From positions 62,001-126,000 of the forward strand of contig JADGKB010000001.1 in the NCBI GenBank assembly GCA_027604185.1: a DNA stretch of 64,000 bases, read 5' to 3'. Position 1 is the stretch's first letter. The number at the start of each line of letters is the position of its first letter. The DNA comes from Boothiomyces macroporosus (lineage: Eukaryota > Chytridiomycota > Chytridiomycetes > Rhizophydiales > Terramycetaceae). The position numbers were made by a program, and so were the translations under genes. Below the pieces are notes generated by a model. That model was not told the origin of the DNA. It did no database searches and saw only the letters and a list, made by a program, of their open reading frames with translations. Shown here piece by piece: positions 42,435 through 53,134 of the stretch.

Positions 42435-45092
42435 ATGAGTGAAGAAAAAACCAGCTTGTTTCGGTCAGAGCCAATGGCTCTCACTCAAGTAACTCTCGCT
42501 AATCGCAGCTGTATATTCCTTTAGAAATCGCCCCTCAAACCATCGCAGAGTTGGGAGAGCTTGGCTTGATGCAGTTTAATGATGTAACAATATCTAATGC
42601 TAGTTAAACCCAAAAGTCAACGAGTTTCAGAGGACTTTTGTGAATGAAATCAAGAGATTGAACGATTTGGAAAGAAAATTGCGCTTCCTTATCTCGCAAG
42701 CTGACAAGGCAGCCGTTACTCTTCAACCAGTGGACCCACTAACGCCATACGCAAGAACACGATCGCAACTGGAAATTGATCAATTGGATACGCAACTAGG
42801 AGAATTGGAAGCTAGGATTGAACAAATGAATACTTCACATGTTAGTTTGAACAAGAGATTTTTGGAGTTGACCGAATTGCGACACGTCTTGAGAGAAACT
42901 GCAGTATTCTTCCAAATTGTACTCGTTCATTTACAATAGGCGGAATCAAGAGCTGACGAAATTGCTGTTGGAGGCAATACTAGGGAAGATTCTGGTTTGT
43001 TGGCAAACCAACAGCGTGAATCGATGGATCCCGGTGCATCTGGTGGCCATACCATCAACATTGGGTAATTTCAATTTGATTGTAGATTTGTAGCTGGTGT
43101 TATTCCAAGAGCCAAGATGGGAATTTTTGAAAGGATTCTATTCAGAGCGCTCAGAGGAAACTTGTTTATGAACCACGCTGAAATCCAGGAGCTAATCATC
43201 GATCCAGTTTCTGATGAAACAGTTACCAAAAATGTATTCATTGTTTTCGCTCACGGAAAAGAGTTGCTCAACAAAATCAAAAAGATTAGTGAAAGTATGG
43301 GTGCGACATTATATCCGGTAGATGAACACCCAGACAAACGTCGTGAAAGCGCTTTAGAAGTTATGGCAAGGATTGAAGATCTGAGACATGTGTTGGATAA
43401 TACTAAAGCTGCGCGAAGAGCAGAACTCAGTAGAGTAGCTGAGCACTTGAATCACTGGTCGGTTATCATTGAAAAAGAAAAGGCGATCCACCATCAAATG
43501 AACAAAATGAGTTATGATGTCAACCGAAAAGCTTTGATTTCTGAAGGTTGGTGCCCAAAAGCTTCGATTGGAGCCATTCAATACTCACTTCGAGCAGTTA
43601 CAGTATAAACTTTCTAAATATTAGGAACGTACCGGAACTACCATTCCTCCGTTGCTTAATGAACTGCCAACTACTCGTACACCGCCAACTTCGCAAAGAG
43701 TAAACAAGATTACCAACGCATTTCAAATTATTGTCGACGCTTATGGCGTTGCAAAGTATGGAGAAGTCAATCCTGGATTGTTTACTATTATTACATTCCC
43801 ATTCTTGTTTGCGGTTATGTTTGGCGATTTCGGGCACGGTATATTGGTAACCATTTTCGCGATTTGGGTTGTTACTAATGAAAAGACCTTGGCAAAAAAG
43901 AAGTGGGGAGAGGTAAGCGGAATTTAAACTCTAGATGTGGGTTATTCTCTTTGGTGGTAGATATATTATCTTGTTAATGGGTATTTTCTCTATTTTTACT
44001 GGTTTGGTTTACAACGATATGTTTTCTCAATCCATGACTTTAATGTCCTCAGAATACACCTTCCAATACCACAATGACAGTGGGAAATGGATTGGCTCAA
44101 AGACATCAACATATGGCTTCGGTGTGGATCCAGCATGGCAAACCAGCGACAACTTTTTGATTTTTGCTAATTCGTACAAGATGAAAATGTCCATTATCAT
44201 TGGTGTTCTCCACATGGCTTTCGGTATGTGTCTTCAAGTCTTTAATCACCTTCATTTCCGTAAGCCAATGTACATTATCTTGGAGTTTGTTCCCCAGATC
44301 TTGTTCTTTATGTCTCTGTTTGGATACTTGGTGTTTTTGATTTTCTTCAAATGGCTAACTTATTACGAAAATACATCTGAAGCCCCTGGTCTACTCAACA
44401 CACTAATTTATATGGTCCTTTCACCTGGATCCATTGCTATGCCGCTATTTCCCGGTCAAGTAACTAGTTTTAATCGTTAGGGTCCTCTTCAAGTATTCTT
44501 GGTCTTTATTGCATTCATTTCTATCCCATGGATGTTACTGGGCAAACCATTATATGAATTGCAAGAGCACAAGAGAACTGTTGGTGCAGGATATGCCCCT
44601 ACGTCACATGGCACTGAACAAGCAGCAATGCTGGCTGAACAAGGAGAACAAGCACATGAAGAAAGCCAAGAAGATGACCATGGTGGCCATGGAGGAGTAT
44701 TTCCTAATTAATTCTAGAAATTTGAATTTTCCGATGTGATGATGCATCAAATGATTCACACTATTGAATTTACACTCAGCGGTATTTCCAATACTGCGTC
44801 TTACTTGCGTTTGTGGGCGCTGTCCCTTGCACACGCTCAACTGTCGGATGTTTTGTGGGAAATGGTATTGCTACCAGCCTTAACATCGGCTAATGCATTT
44901 GCTATCGTAATCGGCTTCTATATGTGGTTCACCATGACTGTTAGTATTTTGATTTGCATGGAAGGTATGTCTGCATTCTTGCACGCACTTCGTTTGCACT
45001 GGGTCGAATTCCAAAGCAAGTTTTACGGAGGTACAGGTACGCAATTTCTTCCATTCTCCTTCCAAGCAATATTTGAGGATCAAGAAGAATAA
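42435..45092 (+). CDS. VPH1: V-type proton ATPase subunit a (Vph1/Stv1)
   Basis: Nine exons: 42435..42488, 42509..42583, 42604..42918, 42940..43064, 43086..43602, 43625..43912, 43935..44459, 44481..44696 and 44718..45092; 829 residues, eight introns of 20-22 nt. The cytosolic half starts [20 protein letters not shown] and contains [20 protein letters not shown] and [20 protein letters not shown]. The membrane half has [48 protein letters not shown] and [20 protein letters not shown]; the Arg in [15 protein letters not shown] is the residue essential for proton transfer to the c-ring. It belongs to Vo of vacuolar/endosomal membranes. Length and domain order are normal for fungi (about 840). 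The stop lies within GAATAAATT. The symbol marks the orthologous family only, since the organelle isoform cannot be judged. Confidence 0.96.
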
Positions 45093-45123
45093 ATTCGCTA
45101 GTTTTTTCAATTACAGTTATATA

Positions 45124-46293
45124 TTAAAGCAAACTATAGAATATAAAAGGGAACAGTAGGAAGATACTGGAATAAGTGGAAGATGATGATACAACTTTTG
45201 GCGAGTATGTAGGGGGCGGCATGTTGTTTGCAGTGGCAGTAGCTGAAGTGTTTGCGACATAAAAGTAGTAGTCGGCAGTGTAATCTACAAATGCAACTTC
45301 GCCAGACTTGCAAGTAGATGGCGGCACTCCTTGGAACGTATTTACTCTTGCCAAGAAAGTCACATCATTCAAGATACCGTTTGGTGTATTTGTAGTATTA
45401 GATTTCAACAATACCCACGGAATATTAGCTGGATCTGGAGATGGAACTTTGGTAATTGGTGTTCCAGAAACAGTGCTTTTGTCACCTATAGCGATCCAAG
45501 TTGGTACTCCATTTACAAAGACATATTGAATAGAAGGAGTAAGTTGGTACTCTGCACCTTGCTTGAACAATGCCGCAGTCACGTTGCTTAGTGTAAATGT
45601 GCTAGTTTTGTCGTCGCAAATATAGTTCTGTGTACCTATGCCTTGGTAATGCGATTTGAGGGTATTTCCAGCTGGTAATGGCAAAGTTGTAGGAATGGAA
45701 TATTGAGTGGTAACAGGATTTGGCGGGGCTGTCAAAGTTGGGACTACATAAGCGGTTGGTTTAGTAACTGTTGGAGCTTTGAAACCAGTTGGAACATAGA
45801 ACCAGTAATCAGCAGAATAATCCACTTGAGCAGTTTGGCCACCAGTGCATGAAGCTGGAGGTTGTCCACCATTCGTATTAATTCGTACAAAGTACGAGAC
45901 CCCTGAAAACAACCCAGGAACATTGTTGTTTGCAACAGCTTTCAACAGAACATTAGGCACGCTAAAACTAGCGTTGGTTGCAGGTACTTTAGCTTGAGGA
46001 GCGCCAGTAATGGTAGAGTTGTCGGCAGCAGATATCCATGTTGGTTTTCCATCAACAAAGATATAGTATGCAGTAGGAGTTAAAGAAAAGTCAGTAGATT
46101 CTTTGAATAAAGTGGACGTAACCGAATCTAGAGCAAAAGCACCAGACGTTGTATTACAAATGTAGTTTTGAGTTCCCATTCCTTGAAGTTTAATTGATAA
46201 CTCGTTCCCATCCGGAACTACAATTCCTGCAGGAAGGGCAGCTTGTACCATAGAGAGCAAAATAGAGCAAATCATTGAATGGCTCATCCACAA
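45124..46293 (-). CDS. Secreted, probably GPI-anchored protein with two DUF3455 domains
   Basis: Single exon, 389 residues, or 384 from the second Met (MICSILLSMVQAALPAG), which gives a compact signal peptide. Two similar ~150-residue halves begin LSIKLQGMGTQNYICNTTSG and LKSHYQGIGTQNYICDDKTS, each continuing with an F-V-D/N-G-x-P-T-W segment and ending VDYSADYWFYVPTG or VDYTADYYFYVANT. That is the DUF3455 pattern seen in fungal secreted proteins of unknown role. The C-terminus (SSSTYSSIFLLFPFIFYSLL) is a hydrophobic tail after a Ser-rich stretch, fitting GPI attachment. Two paired cysteines per half suggest disulfides. The tandem form looks like an internal duplication. It converges with the V-ATPase gene, 31 bp apart. 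Confidence 0.8.
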   Translation of the reverse strand: MWMSHSMICSILLSMVQAALPAGIVVPDGNELSIKLQGMGTQNYICNTTSGAFALDSVTSTLFKESTDFSLTPTAYYIFVDGKPTWISAADNSTITGAPQAKVPATNASFSVPNVLLKAVANNNVPGLFSGVSYFVRINTNGGQPPASCTGGQTAQVDYSADYWFYVPTGFKAPTVTKPTAYVVPTLTAPPNPVTTQYSIPTTLPLPAGNTLKSHYQGIGTQNYICDDKTSTFTLSNVTAALFKQGAEYQLTPSIQYVFVNGVPTWIAIGDKSTVSGTPITKVPSPDPANIPWVLLKSNTTNTPNGILNDVTFLARVNTFQGVPPSTCKSGEVAFVDYTADYYFYVANTSATATANNMPPPTYSPKVVSSSSTYSSIFLLFPFIFYSLL

Positions 46294-46638
46294 TGCAAAT
46301 TAATTTATAGTATTTTGCTACATGACGTCGTTCTTGGAGGCTGGCTATTGGGGACTATCCAGTTTCAGAAAAGGACACAAGGCGCCGAAAACTATTTGTG
46401 CAAAAGGCGTCCCATTTGGAATGATGTCATTACCAGGAGGTAGAATGTGGTACTTGTAACATGGTATCATCTTAAAGGCGGAGAAATGAGTTCATTCCAT
46501 TTCTGATGCACCGGTCAATGGACAGCATTTCCTAATTAAACCACCAAACTAGAACACCTCCATCACTCAAATAATCGGTGGAAATACCATGGCCATATAT
46601 GAGTGACAGCAATTTGCACCTTGGATTTTTTTTCACAA
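46294..46638. other. Divergent intergenic region, 345 bp
   Basis: Between the DUF3455 gene (minus) and the Efm7-like gene (plus). Two promoters expected; no specific element recognised. Confidence 0.4.
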
Positions 46639-47422
46639 ATGGTGAGTGCTGAGGAGGATTTGGACGTTTTTGAAAGCGGTTTATCCACACTATTCAATGA
46701 ACCGGAAGTGAATTATGGAGACGTTGGGCAAACAGTTACAGTTGAATTGCCCAATGAACCCAAAATATCGCTAATGCTTCCAGGTACTTCAAGTTAATCC
46801 AGATGTCGACCCAACGAACGTAAAGCTGTTTGCTCACCATGTGTGGAAAGGCTCGATCCTGCTCTCCAAAATACTACAATCAAAACAAATACAGGGCAAA
46901 GTATTAGAGCTGGGAGCAGGGTGCGGATTACCTTCGATAGTTTTAGCAAGGAAAGGAATTCAAGTTGTGAGTTCCGATTACCCAGATCCAGATATTATTG
47001 CAAAGCTAAAGCAAAATGTAAAAAACAATAACGTCAATGTTGAAGTTATTGGACACATATGGGGAGTAAGGAATGACGAATTGCAAGGAAAATTCGACCA
47101 TATAATAATGTCGGATACGCTGTGGATGGCTCATCAGCATGATAACCTATTGCAAGATCTGGATGAATATCTAACTCCAAATGGTTCCGTTATTGGAGTT
47201 GCAGGGTTCCATTCAGGTATATATGCAGTTGAAAAGTTCTTTAAGCTAGCAGAAGAAAAGTTTGACCGCATACACTACCAAACCTACATTATTCCTATCG
47301 GACATGGGCTATGCGAACATATGGAATGGGAGCGAGCCCCCAAAGGAATTGTAATCTCAAACGATATCAAAGAGAGAGCAAGATACATCTTCCACTATGA
47401 ATTCAAACGAAAAGCTCAATAA
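46639..47422 (+). CDS. EFM7: Efm7/Nnt1-like protein N-terminal and lysine methyltransferase
   Basis: Exons 46639..46783 and 46803..47422 (19-nt intron gtacttcaagttaatccag) encode 254 residues. The seven-strand methyltransferase fold shows motif I KVLELGAGCGLPSIVLARKG, the acidic post-I SSDYPDPDIIAKLKQN, IGHIWG and FDHIIMSDTLWMAHQHDNLL. LFAHHVWKGSILLSKILQ ahead of motif I and MSDTLWM after it are features of the Efm7 group, which methylates the N-terminal Gly and Lys of elongation factor 1A in yeast. The start Met gives EEDLDVFESGLSTLFNEPEV, as in fungal orthologues. The alternative is another METTL21-like protein methyltransferase. The stop codon overlaps AATAAA (CAATAAATAC). Confidence 0.85.
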
Positions 47423-47508
47423 ATACTAGTATAATGCAGATTGGCTTATTACCACATAGTAACTTTTACTCATGGTGGCACAATTTTTTATTTTTTTTTG
47501 TTTCTTGA

Positions 47509-48681
47509 ATGGGTGAAAAGAGAGCTAGAGGATTAAAAAAGTCAAAGGAATCACAGAAGAAAGTGAAAACTGAAGAGGAAGAAGAAACTGTAGTGCTTGA
47601 AATCCATGGGCAAAACGATATGGATGAGCTTGAACAGCTGTTTACCTCTGCGCTTGCTCAATTGGGTAAGCTCAACTAATTTAGATGAGGATAACGCTGA
47701 GCAAGCAATTCTTTTATTCAGAGGAGTTATTCACGAATGCGACAAGATGCTTCGAGTCAGGAAAGAAGGAGTCCCAGATGCAACTGAAGAGGAGAAAGCA
47801 GTGATTGAGGAATCGATTAAAAGCTGTCCAGTGTTGCCTTATTCTTTCTATGTTACTTATGCTAATGGATTGTACTATTTATCGCTGATTGAAGATATTT
47901 CCAACGAAGATAAGGTAAGGAGTCATAATCTGTCAAAACAAAGAACAGCCTAATCTTAGATTGGCTTATTGGAACACGGATTGGAATTGTTGGAACAAGC
48001 TGAAGAACTTGAAAAGCATGAATCTATCCCACATGCAGCTTGCCGCTTGATATTGCAAAAGTCTGTTTTGAAGAATGAACCAATTCCAAAAGAATTCCAT
48101 GACCAAGTCGATCTGTTACTCGCATCAAAGAATATTCCAAACTTGTTGGAAATATTCCAGTTGTCTAACGGATACACTGATATACTTGAAAGTGCTGAAA
48201 AGAAAATTGAATGGACCGAAACTAATGCTAAAAACTGGCAAAAAGTTGTAAAATTGGACAAGGAAAACGAAAAATGTTTTATTGGATTGGGTAACTGCTT
48301 CCTTGGTCTTGCTGATGACTTGATTCAATTGCAAGAAGAAGCAGAAGACGTCAAAAATGAGCAAGTGGTTCCTTACCTCCAAAAAGGTAATAGAACTCTA
48401 ATCAAGCAATCAATGCATTCAAAGAAGCTGTCAAAATACAATCAAAAAAGACTGATTTGGAAAAAAGCACTCAAATTAACCTATTACTATTCTTGGGTGA
48501 AAGTCTTGTTAATATGGGCAATTTGACCGATATTGATGATGACGGAGCTGACAATTCAGAATCACAAAAACATTATGCTGAAGCAGTAGAGACTTTTGAA
48601 AAGGTACTGGAGCTCGATAGCGCAGCTTTACCAGAACATTTTGAAGAGTTTTTAAGCCAATGGAAGCAAGACTTTGAATGA
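47509..48681 (+). CDS. ETT1: Ett1-like enhancer of translation termination
   Basis: Exons 47509..47665, 47685..47914, 47960..48386 and 48407..48681 encode 362 residues. The N-terminus is basic (GEKRARGLKKSKESQKKVKT), then EIHGQNDMDELEQLFTSALA, QLDEDNAEQAILLFRGVIHE and CDKMLRVRKEG, followed by TPR-like helices (FYVTYANGLYYLSLIEDISN, CFIGLGNCFLGLADDLIQLQ, LPEHFEEFLSQWKQDFE). The order matches fungal Ett1, a nuclear protein needed for efficient translation termination and ribosome assembly. The family occurs almost only in fungi. Two introns are 19 and 20 nt, but the second, 47915..47959, is 45 nt with an in-frame stop: the longest certain intron in the window. The first ATG at 47509 starts the basic N-terminus. 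Confidence 0.82.
47915..47959 (+). other. 45-nt intron in ETT1 (length outlier)
   Basis: Begins gtaaggagtcataatc and ends cctaatcttag. Its removal joins NEDK to IGLLEHGLELLEQAEEL in frame. It has the same branch/acceptor end (cctaatcttag) as the short introns, with about 25 extra bases near the donor side. Confidence 0.8.
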
Positions 48682-48695
48682 AATAATAATCTTTT

Positions 48696-50196
48696 TTATT
48701 TGTTATAATTTAATAGTCGCAGTCTAGTTTGGCGTTTTCCAATTATTAGCAAAGCTGTAATTAGGTCAATGCCCACACTAGTTCCACAAATGAGATACCT
48801 GGTGTATTTCATTAATTCCATGAATGTCAGCGAATGATTCGCAGCATAAGAATTGAGTGCGGCTTGAATATTCTCTTTACTCCATTCGATATCTAGCTCA
48901 GAAGACAATGCTTTTGCTAAATCTGTTAGTTTTTGGCCATCTAATTTCTCTATTGCTTTCTTTGCATGGTTGGTTGAATAATCGGGAGAACACAGTAATG
49001 GATAAATTAATGAATGAATTTGTTGAACATTGTTTGCTCTATTTTTGATAGCCTTGAGAATATCTTTGAATGTATCAATTTCAAGTTTATCCTGGTCATA
49101 TATCCTAGAATAAGAACTATTTACTTTGTATTATGCTGCAGCATAAACTCCTTCCTAATTGATTCAACAAAATCTACATTGTGGTCAATCTTGTTTCCTA
49201 TGTGCAACTTGTTCAAGTAATCTAGTTTGTCGTATGATACAATACAATTGGCTTTGTTGACGTTACTAATATCAAACTAAAATTAACTTGAATTACATTT
49301 TCAACTAATTCTGGTAAACTAAAGAATTCCTTTGTTGTTCCTGGGGACCAACCCAATAAAGCAACAAAATTTAATAGTGCTTCAGGCAAGTATCCATTCT
49401 CTCTGAAATAAGAAACGTGTACATCATTCTGCCTTTTACTAAGCTTGCTTCCATCTTTTCGCATTAGTAAGGGAAGATGGGCGAATTTTGGAGGTGTCCA
49501 TCCAAAAGCCTCGTATAAACATATATGCTTTGGAGTTGATGGAATCCACTCATCACCCCTTAGAACATGAGTAATTCCCATCAAGTGATCATCTACTACG
49601 TTTGCCAAATGGTACGTTGGTAATCCATCAGACTTCAGTAATATCATATCATCCAGTGTTTTAGTCGCCACTTGGACTTTACCATGAACCAAGTCATCCA
49701 CAATAGTAAACTTTCTTTCTAATGGCACTTTGAACCTAACTGTAAATGGCTGTCGTTCCATATTCAACTTTTCTTCCTCTGTCAAGTTCAAACACCGTCT
49801 ATCATATCCGGAGCCTTTCGCTTTCTTTTGAATTGCACGAACATGTTCTAATCGTTCTGGTGTGCAGTAGCATTTGTATGCAGCACCTTTATCAATCAAA
49901 ATATTTGCATACTTCTGGTAAATTTCTTTCCTTTCTGATTGGATTAGCACGGTAGGTTCATAATTCAGCATGCACCATTCCAATAACTCTTTTATTTGCT
50001 CTTTACTTCCAGGTACTGTCCTTGTTGCATCGGTGTCTTCAATCCTCAAGTGAAATTTACCGCCGGTCTTGTGGGCAAGTAGATAATTGAATAGCGCGGT
50101 GCGAAGCCCCCCTAAATGAAGTGCTCCTGTAGGGCTTGGGGCAAATCTGGTTACAGCAGTCCTGAACTGAATCCCAAATATTTTTTTCAGTCTCAT
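48696..50196 (-). CDS. MSE1: Mitochondrial glutamyl-tRNA synthetase (Mse1/EARS2)
   Basis: Exons 50196..49297, 49276..49125 and 49104..48696 encode 486 residues; two introns of 20 nt. After a short basic presequence (MRLKKIFGIQFRTAVT) comes the HIGH-like block RFAPSPTGALHLGGLRTALF, then FHLRIEDTDATRTVPGS, YHLANVVDDHLMGITHVLRG, and the KMSKS-like KDGSKLSKRQNDV. The C-terminal anticodon-binding part starts LPELVENFDISNVNKANCIV and ends near YLICGTSVGIDLITALLIIG. The organisation is the bacterial/organelle type, so this is the mitochondrial enzyme (possibly also making Glu-tRNA(Gln) for amidation). An upstream Met at 50361 would overlap the divergent proteasome gene and is rejected. Stop: AACAAATAAAAA overlaps AATAAA. 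It converges with ETT1, 14 bp away. Confidence 0.95.
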
Positions 50197-50246
50197 TTTT
50201 TCAAAGTGAAAAACACCCTGGCAATTTTTCTCTAATCCAAAACAAA

Positions 50247-50943
50247 ATGGTAAACCAAAGATTAACAAAAGAGCATCACAGAATATAATGGCGGCAGTGT
50301 AATGGCAATGGTCGGGAAGAATTGTGTAGCAATTGCCTGTGATAAGAGATTTGGTGTTCAAGCACTTACCCTTGGAATGGACTTTGACAAAATATTTCCA
50401 GTCAACGATAAGCTTATGATTGGATTGGCCGGATTAGCGACTGACGTAGAAACACTGTAATTATAATTTAATCCAGACATGAAAAGTTTAGATTCAAAGT
50501 CAACATGTACAAACTGAATGAAGATCGTGAAATCACACCAAAGACTTTTGCACATTTAGTCTCCTCGACTTTATACGAAAAGAGGTTTCCTTTTTCTAAG
50601 ATAGATTCGGACCATATTTCGTAGATCCAGTCGTTGCTGGTTTGAATCCAGATGGAACGCCATTCATTTGTTCAACGGATTTAATTGGATGTATTAATTT
50701 TGCAAAAGACTTTGTTGTTGCCGGAACTGCATCTTCAATGATGTACGGTATGTGCGAAAGTTTGTGGGAACCGGATCTCGTAATTCAATTTAATTTTAGG
50801 AACCAGAGAGTTTATTTGAAACAATTTCTCAAGCAATGTTGAATGCAGTTGATAGAGATGCCTCGTCGGGTTGGGGTATTTTGGTTCATGTCATCACACC
50901 AGAGAAAATCATCTCTAGAACTCTAAGAGCAAGAATGGATTAA
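50247..50943 (+). CDS. PUP3: 20S proteasome subunit beta-3 (Pup3/PSMB3)
   Basis: Exons 50247..50249, 50272..50456, 50477..50584, 50605..50779 and 50800..50943 encode 204 residues, almost exactly the yeast length. The product starts [20 protein letters not shown], continues [80 protein letters not shown] and [20 protein letters not shown]. Beta-3 is a non-catalytic inner-ring subunit with no propeptide or catalytic Thr1, consistent with what is seen. The first exon is only the ATG: a 22-nt intron follows directly, and its removal gives [14 protein letters not shown], the expected conserved N-terminus. The remaining introns are 20 nt each. The stop is followed at once by TAAAATT, overlapping AATAAA. 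It is divergent from MSE1 over 50 bp. Confidence 0.96.
50250..50271 (+). other. Intron directly after the start codon of PUP3 (3-nt first exon)
   Basis: gtaaaccaaagattaacaaa plus AG, 22 nt, separates ATG from AGC ATC ACA GAA. Without splicing the ATG frame does not reach the proteasome protein. The normal N-terminus of beta-3 (M-S-I-x-x-Y-N-G-G) is recovered. Confidence 0.88.
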
Positions 50944-50985
50944 TAAAATTGATTAGTTTTAAACGAAAATCTCTTTGTACAGTGT

Positions 50986-51384
50986 TTATTGATTCTTGGT
51001 CAAAGCAACTTGTAGGTCACCGTTGGTTGTGCCTAATGGGAAAGTAGCTGTGAATGGCGAGTCTCCGCAGATGGCTCTGGCAGCAAATACGCCAGCTTCC
51101 CATCTTCCTTTGCTGACATTTATAGTTGCGCCAGCGTTAACAGGCTTGATTTCAAACTTGGCGTCTCCAGAGATTCCAGTAGACGAAGCAGGATTGCCTT
51201 GACACTTTTCAATTTTACCTGCTATCCCACCACAAATTGATAAAATTGCAACGTTGATTTGGTGGCTATTGAGCTTGGTAGCTTTATCAGTACACACAAC
51301 ATTCTTTGCAGCATTTGGGTCTAAAACTCGTTTTCCAGGAACTGGAGAGCAAGATGCGATAGTCAACAAATATACAAACTTCAT
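50986..51384 (-). CDS. Small secreted cysteine-containing protein
   Basis: Single exon, 132 residues. A signal peptide is likely (MKFVYLLTIASCSPVPG), followed by a compact domain with five further Cys: VVCTDKATKL, ILSICGGIAGKIEKCQGNPA and ARAICGDSPFTATFPLG. The pattern resembles small fungal secreted proteins of the Ecp2/Hce2 or avidin-like style but I cannot assign it. The short signal region and Cys content suggest an extracellular, disulfide-stabilised protein of wall or host interface. CAATAAACA overlaps the stop. It converges with PUP3, 42 bp away. Confidence 0.6.
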   Translation of the reverse strand: MKFVYLLTIASCSPVPGKRVLDPNAAKNVVCTDKATKLNSHQINVAILSICGGIAGKIEKCQGNPASSTGISGDAKFEIKPVNAGATINVSKGRWEAGVFAARAICGDSPFTATFPLGTTNGDLQVALTKNQ

Positions 51385-51942
51385 TATTCGTACTGATTAC
51401 TTGGGGTTCAATTTATAGTTTTTTTCATTGGGCTTTACCATAGAGTAGGACTTTTGGCTGATATGAAACGCTGGTGTAGGGACAACAGAGCCTGTTGATG
51501 CAATGGAATCAGGGATACAGATCAGTGACCTTGGAAAAGCAACGGTCAAAGGCCCAAATTAAATCAAAGAGAATGGGGATACACGACAGAGGATTTATTA
51601 ATTCCAGATATATGGTACACACAATTTCAGTAGACACAATAGATTCGTGCTAGATACACTAGGTACATTGTAAGCACAATAGATTCATGGTAAGCACAAT
51701 AAACACAGTAGGCACAATAAGTTCATGGTAAGTATAGTAGATTCACTTTTTGTACAATAGATACACAGTAGGCACAATAAACACAGTAGGTTCAATAGGT
51801 AGTAGCTTGGTGGTAGACACAATATCACGAGACAGACACATTCGGCACACTAGATACAGGGTAGACACAAGTTCGCAAGTAGCATATAACAACACATATA
51901 AATACACGATAAGCAGAAACAGAATTTCAATAAAGTAATAAA
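51385..51942. other. Intergenic region, 558 bp, mostly repetitive
   Basis: Lies between the small secreted protein (start 51384) and the end of the expansin-like gene at 51943, both minus. It contains the promoter for the former and a degenerate simple repeat tract (51600-51890). No gene seen: the frames across the tract have no coherent protein and no domain. Confidence 0.5.
51600..51890. repeat. Degenerate minisatellite rich in cacaatag/attcatggtaag words
   Basis: Words such as taagcacaatagattcatgg, aagcacaataaacacagtag and ggcacaataagttcatgg recur every 17-25 bases across about 290 bp. Units are imperfect and their boundaries vary, so no single period is assigned. It lies just past the 3-prime end of the expansin-like gene and seems untranslated. 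Confidence 0.75.
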
Positions 51943-52841
51943 TTAATGGCAAGAGATGTAATCTCCATTTGGATGGCATGTAGTACCTGCTGCACAAGCT
52001 AGTTTAACAAAAGATTTGAATGAGGTACATATCAAGAATGAATTATCACTACAAATCATTCTCTTTCCAGTCGAGCAGCCTGGGTCAGGGGTTGGTGAAA
52101 CAGTGGGCTTTGGAAGTGGAACCAATTTAGTGGAAGTAGCGATCTGATAAGGTGACGGTGTATGGACAATTTTGGCAGTAGCTGTATGATCAGGAGATAG
52201 AGTATGGATTTTTGGTACATCAGGAGATAGAGTATGGACTTTTGGTACATCAGGAGATAGAGTATGGATTTTTGGTACATCAGGAGATAGACATGCGCCA
52301 GAAATACAGCTACCAACACCACAATAATCGGATCCAATACCACAGTAGCCATATTTGGAACAGCACTTTCCTGCAGAACAGCCTCCAGCTGCAGTACAAG
52401 ACTTACTAATTTGGGGTACAGTTGATTCAACAACTCCCAAAGCAAGTGGACAATCCACAAATTCCCAAGTGACTAATATTCTTCCAGTTTGTATTGCATT
52501 ATGTGCACTGCCAGTCAATTCAGCAAACATTTGAAAGGATAAATCCAAACCAGGTCTGGTTGGCAGTTTGTCCACAAATGGTCCAATTGAACTGACACCA
52601 TTGTAATTAACTTTTACACACATTCCACATTTAGAACTGTCGTAAGCATCCATACCAACAGCAACGAAATCTAAATTAATAATGGAATACAATTATGGTT
52701 TACTGGATCTAGCCCACAACTTCCAATTCCAAATGGACCGGCTGAAGACGGCTGACCAGGAACAGGAACAGGTCCGTAGTAAGTTGCTTCCCCAGAGAAT
52801 GTCAAACAAGCTTGTATCAGAATCAAGTATTTGAATAGCAT
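51943..52841 (-). CDS. Secreted expansin-like (DPBB) protein with hevein-type chitin-binding domain, paralogue A
   Basis: Exons 52841..52691 and 52670..51943 (intron gtattccattattaatttag) encode 292 residues. Signal peptide MLFKYLILIQACLTFSGEA is followed by a double-psi beta-barrel like expansin/RlpA: TYYGPVPVPGQ, PFGIGSCGLDPVNHNYFVAV, GMDAYDSSKCGMCVKVNYNG, VDKLPTRPGLDLSFQMFAEL. A chitin-binding type 1 domain comes next (GGCSAGKCCSKYGYCGIGSD, YCGVGSCISGACLS, eight Cys). Then three SPDVPKIHTL repeats and a Ser/Thr/Pro stretch, and a short Cys-rich tail (CSTGKRMICSDNSFLICTSF). Likely binds chitin or loosens polysaccharide outside the cell. No GPI tail. It is the closest relative of the gene at 53504..54523, which lacks the intron. 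Confidence 0.85.
52201..52290 (-). repeat. Three 30-bp coding repeats (SPDVPKIHTL)
   Basis: Units at 52201, 52231 and 52261 (agtatggatttttggtacat, then caggagatag) are identical except for one base, which gives I or V. They encode a 10-residue linker repeat in the expansin-like protein. A partial unit lies at 52187-52200. Confidence 0.92.
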
Positions 52842-53134
52842 GTGGGATCTGTATTTTATAGCCTTTAAATATATTCCATAACCAAGATTAATGTGTCGGA
52901 GTTTAAGCAACTCGCGGCCCTTTATTTTAATTAACCATAGTCGTAAAATAATCGCACGGCAACAGCAGACAGTATTTCATTTGTCGGAGTTTTTTTCACT
53001 CCCGTTTATTTAAGGATGACGATAAATTTTAAGGACAGTAATCCCCAAATAAACAACAATAATCCTTTTTAATCCAAGACCCAATAAATTCACTCCTCAC
53101 TTTCAAAAATTCTCCTTTTTTTAACTTTACAAAA

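Noticed and set aside
50197..50361. N-terminal 55-residue extension of the glutamyl-tRNA synthetase
   Set aside because: It overlaps the divergent PUP3 start region and lacks presequence character; the Met at 50196 is better placed.
51743..51997. Membrane-like minus-strand frame across the minisatellite
   Set aside because: It is composed of the simple repeat and overlaps the end of the expansin-like gene in another frame.
52187..52290. CRISPR-like direct repeats (30 bp)
   Set aside because: They are contiguous without spacers and encode an in-frame decapeptide linker in a secreted protein of a eukaryote.
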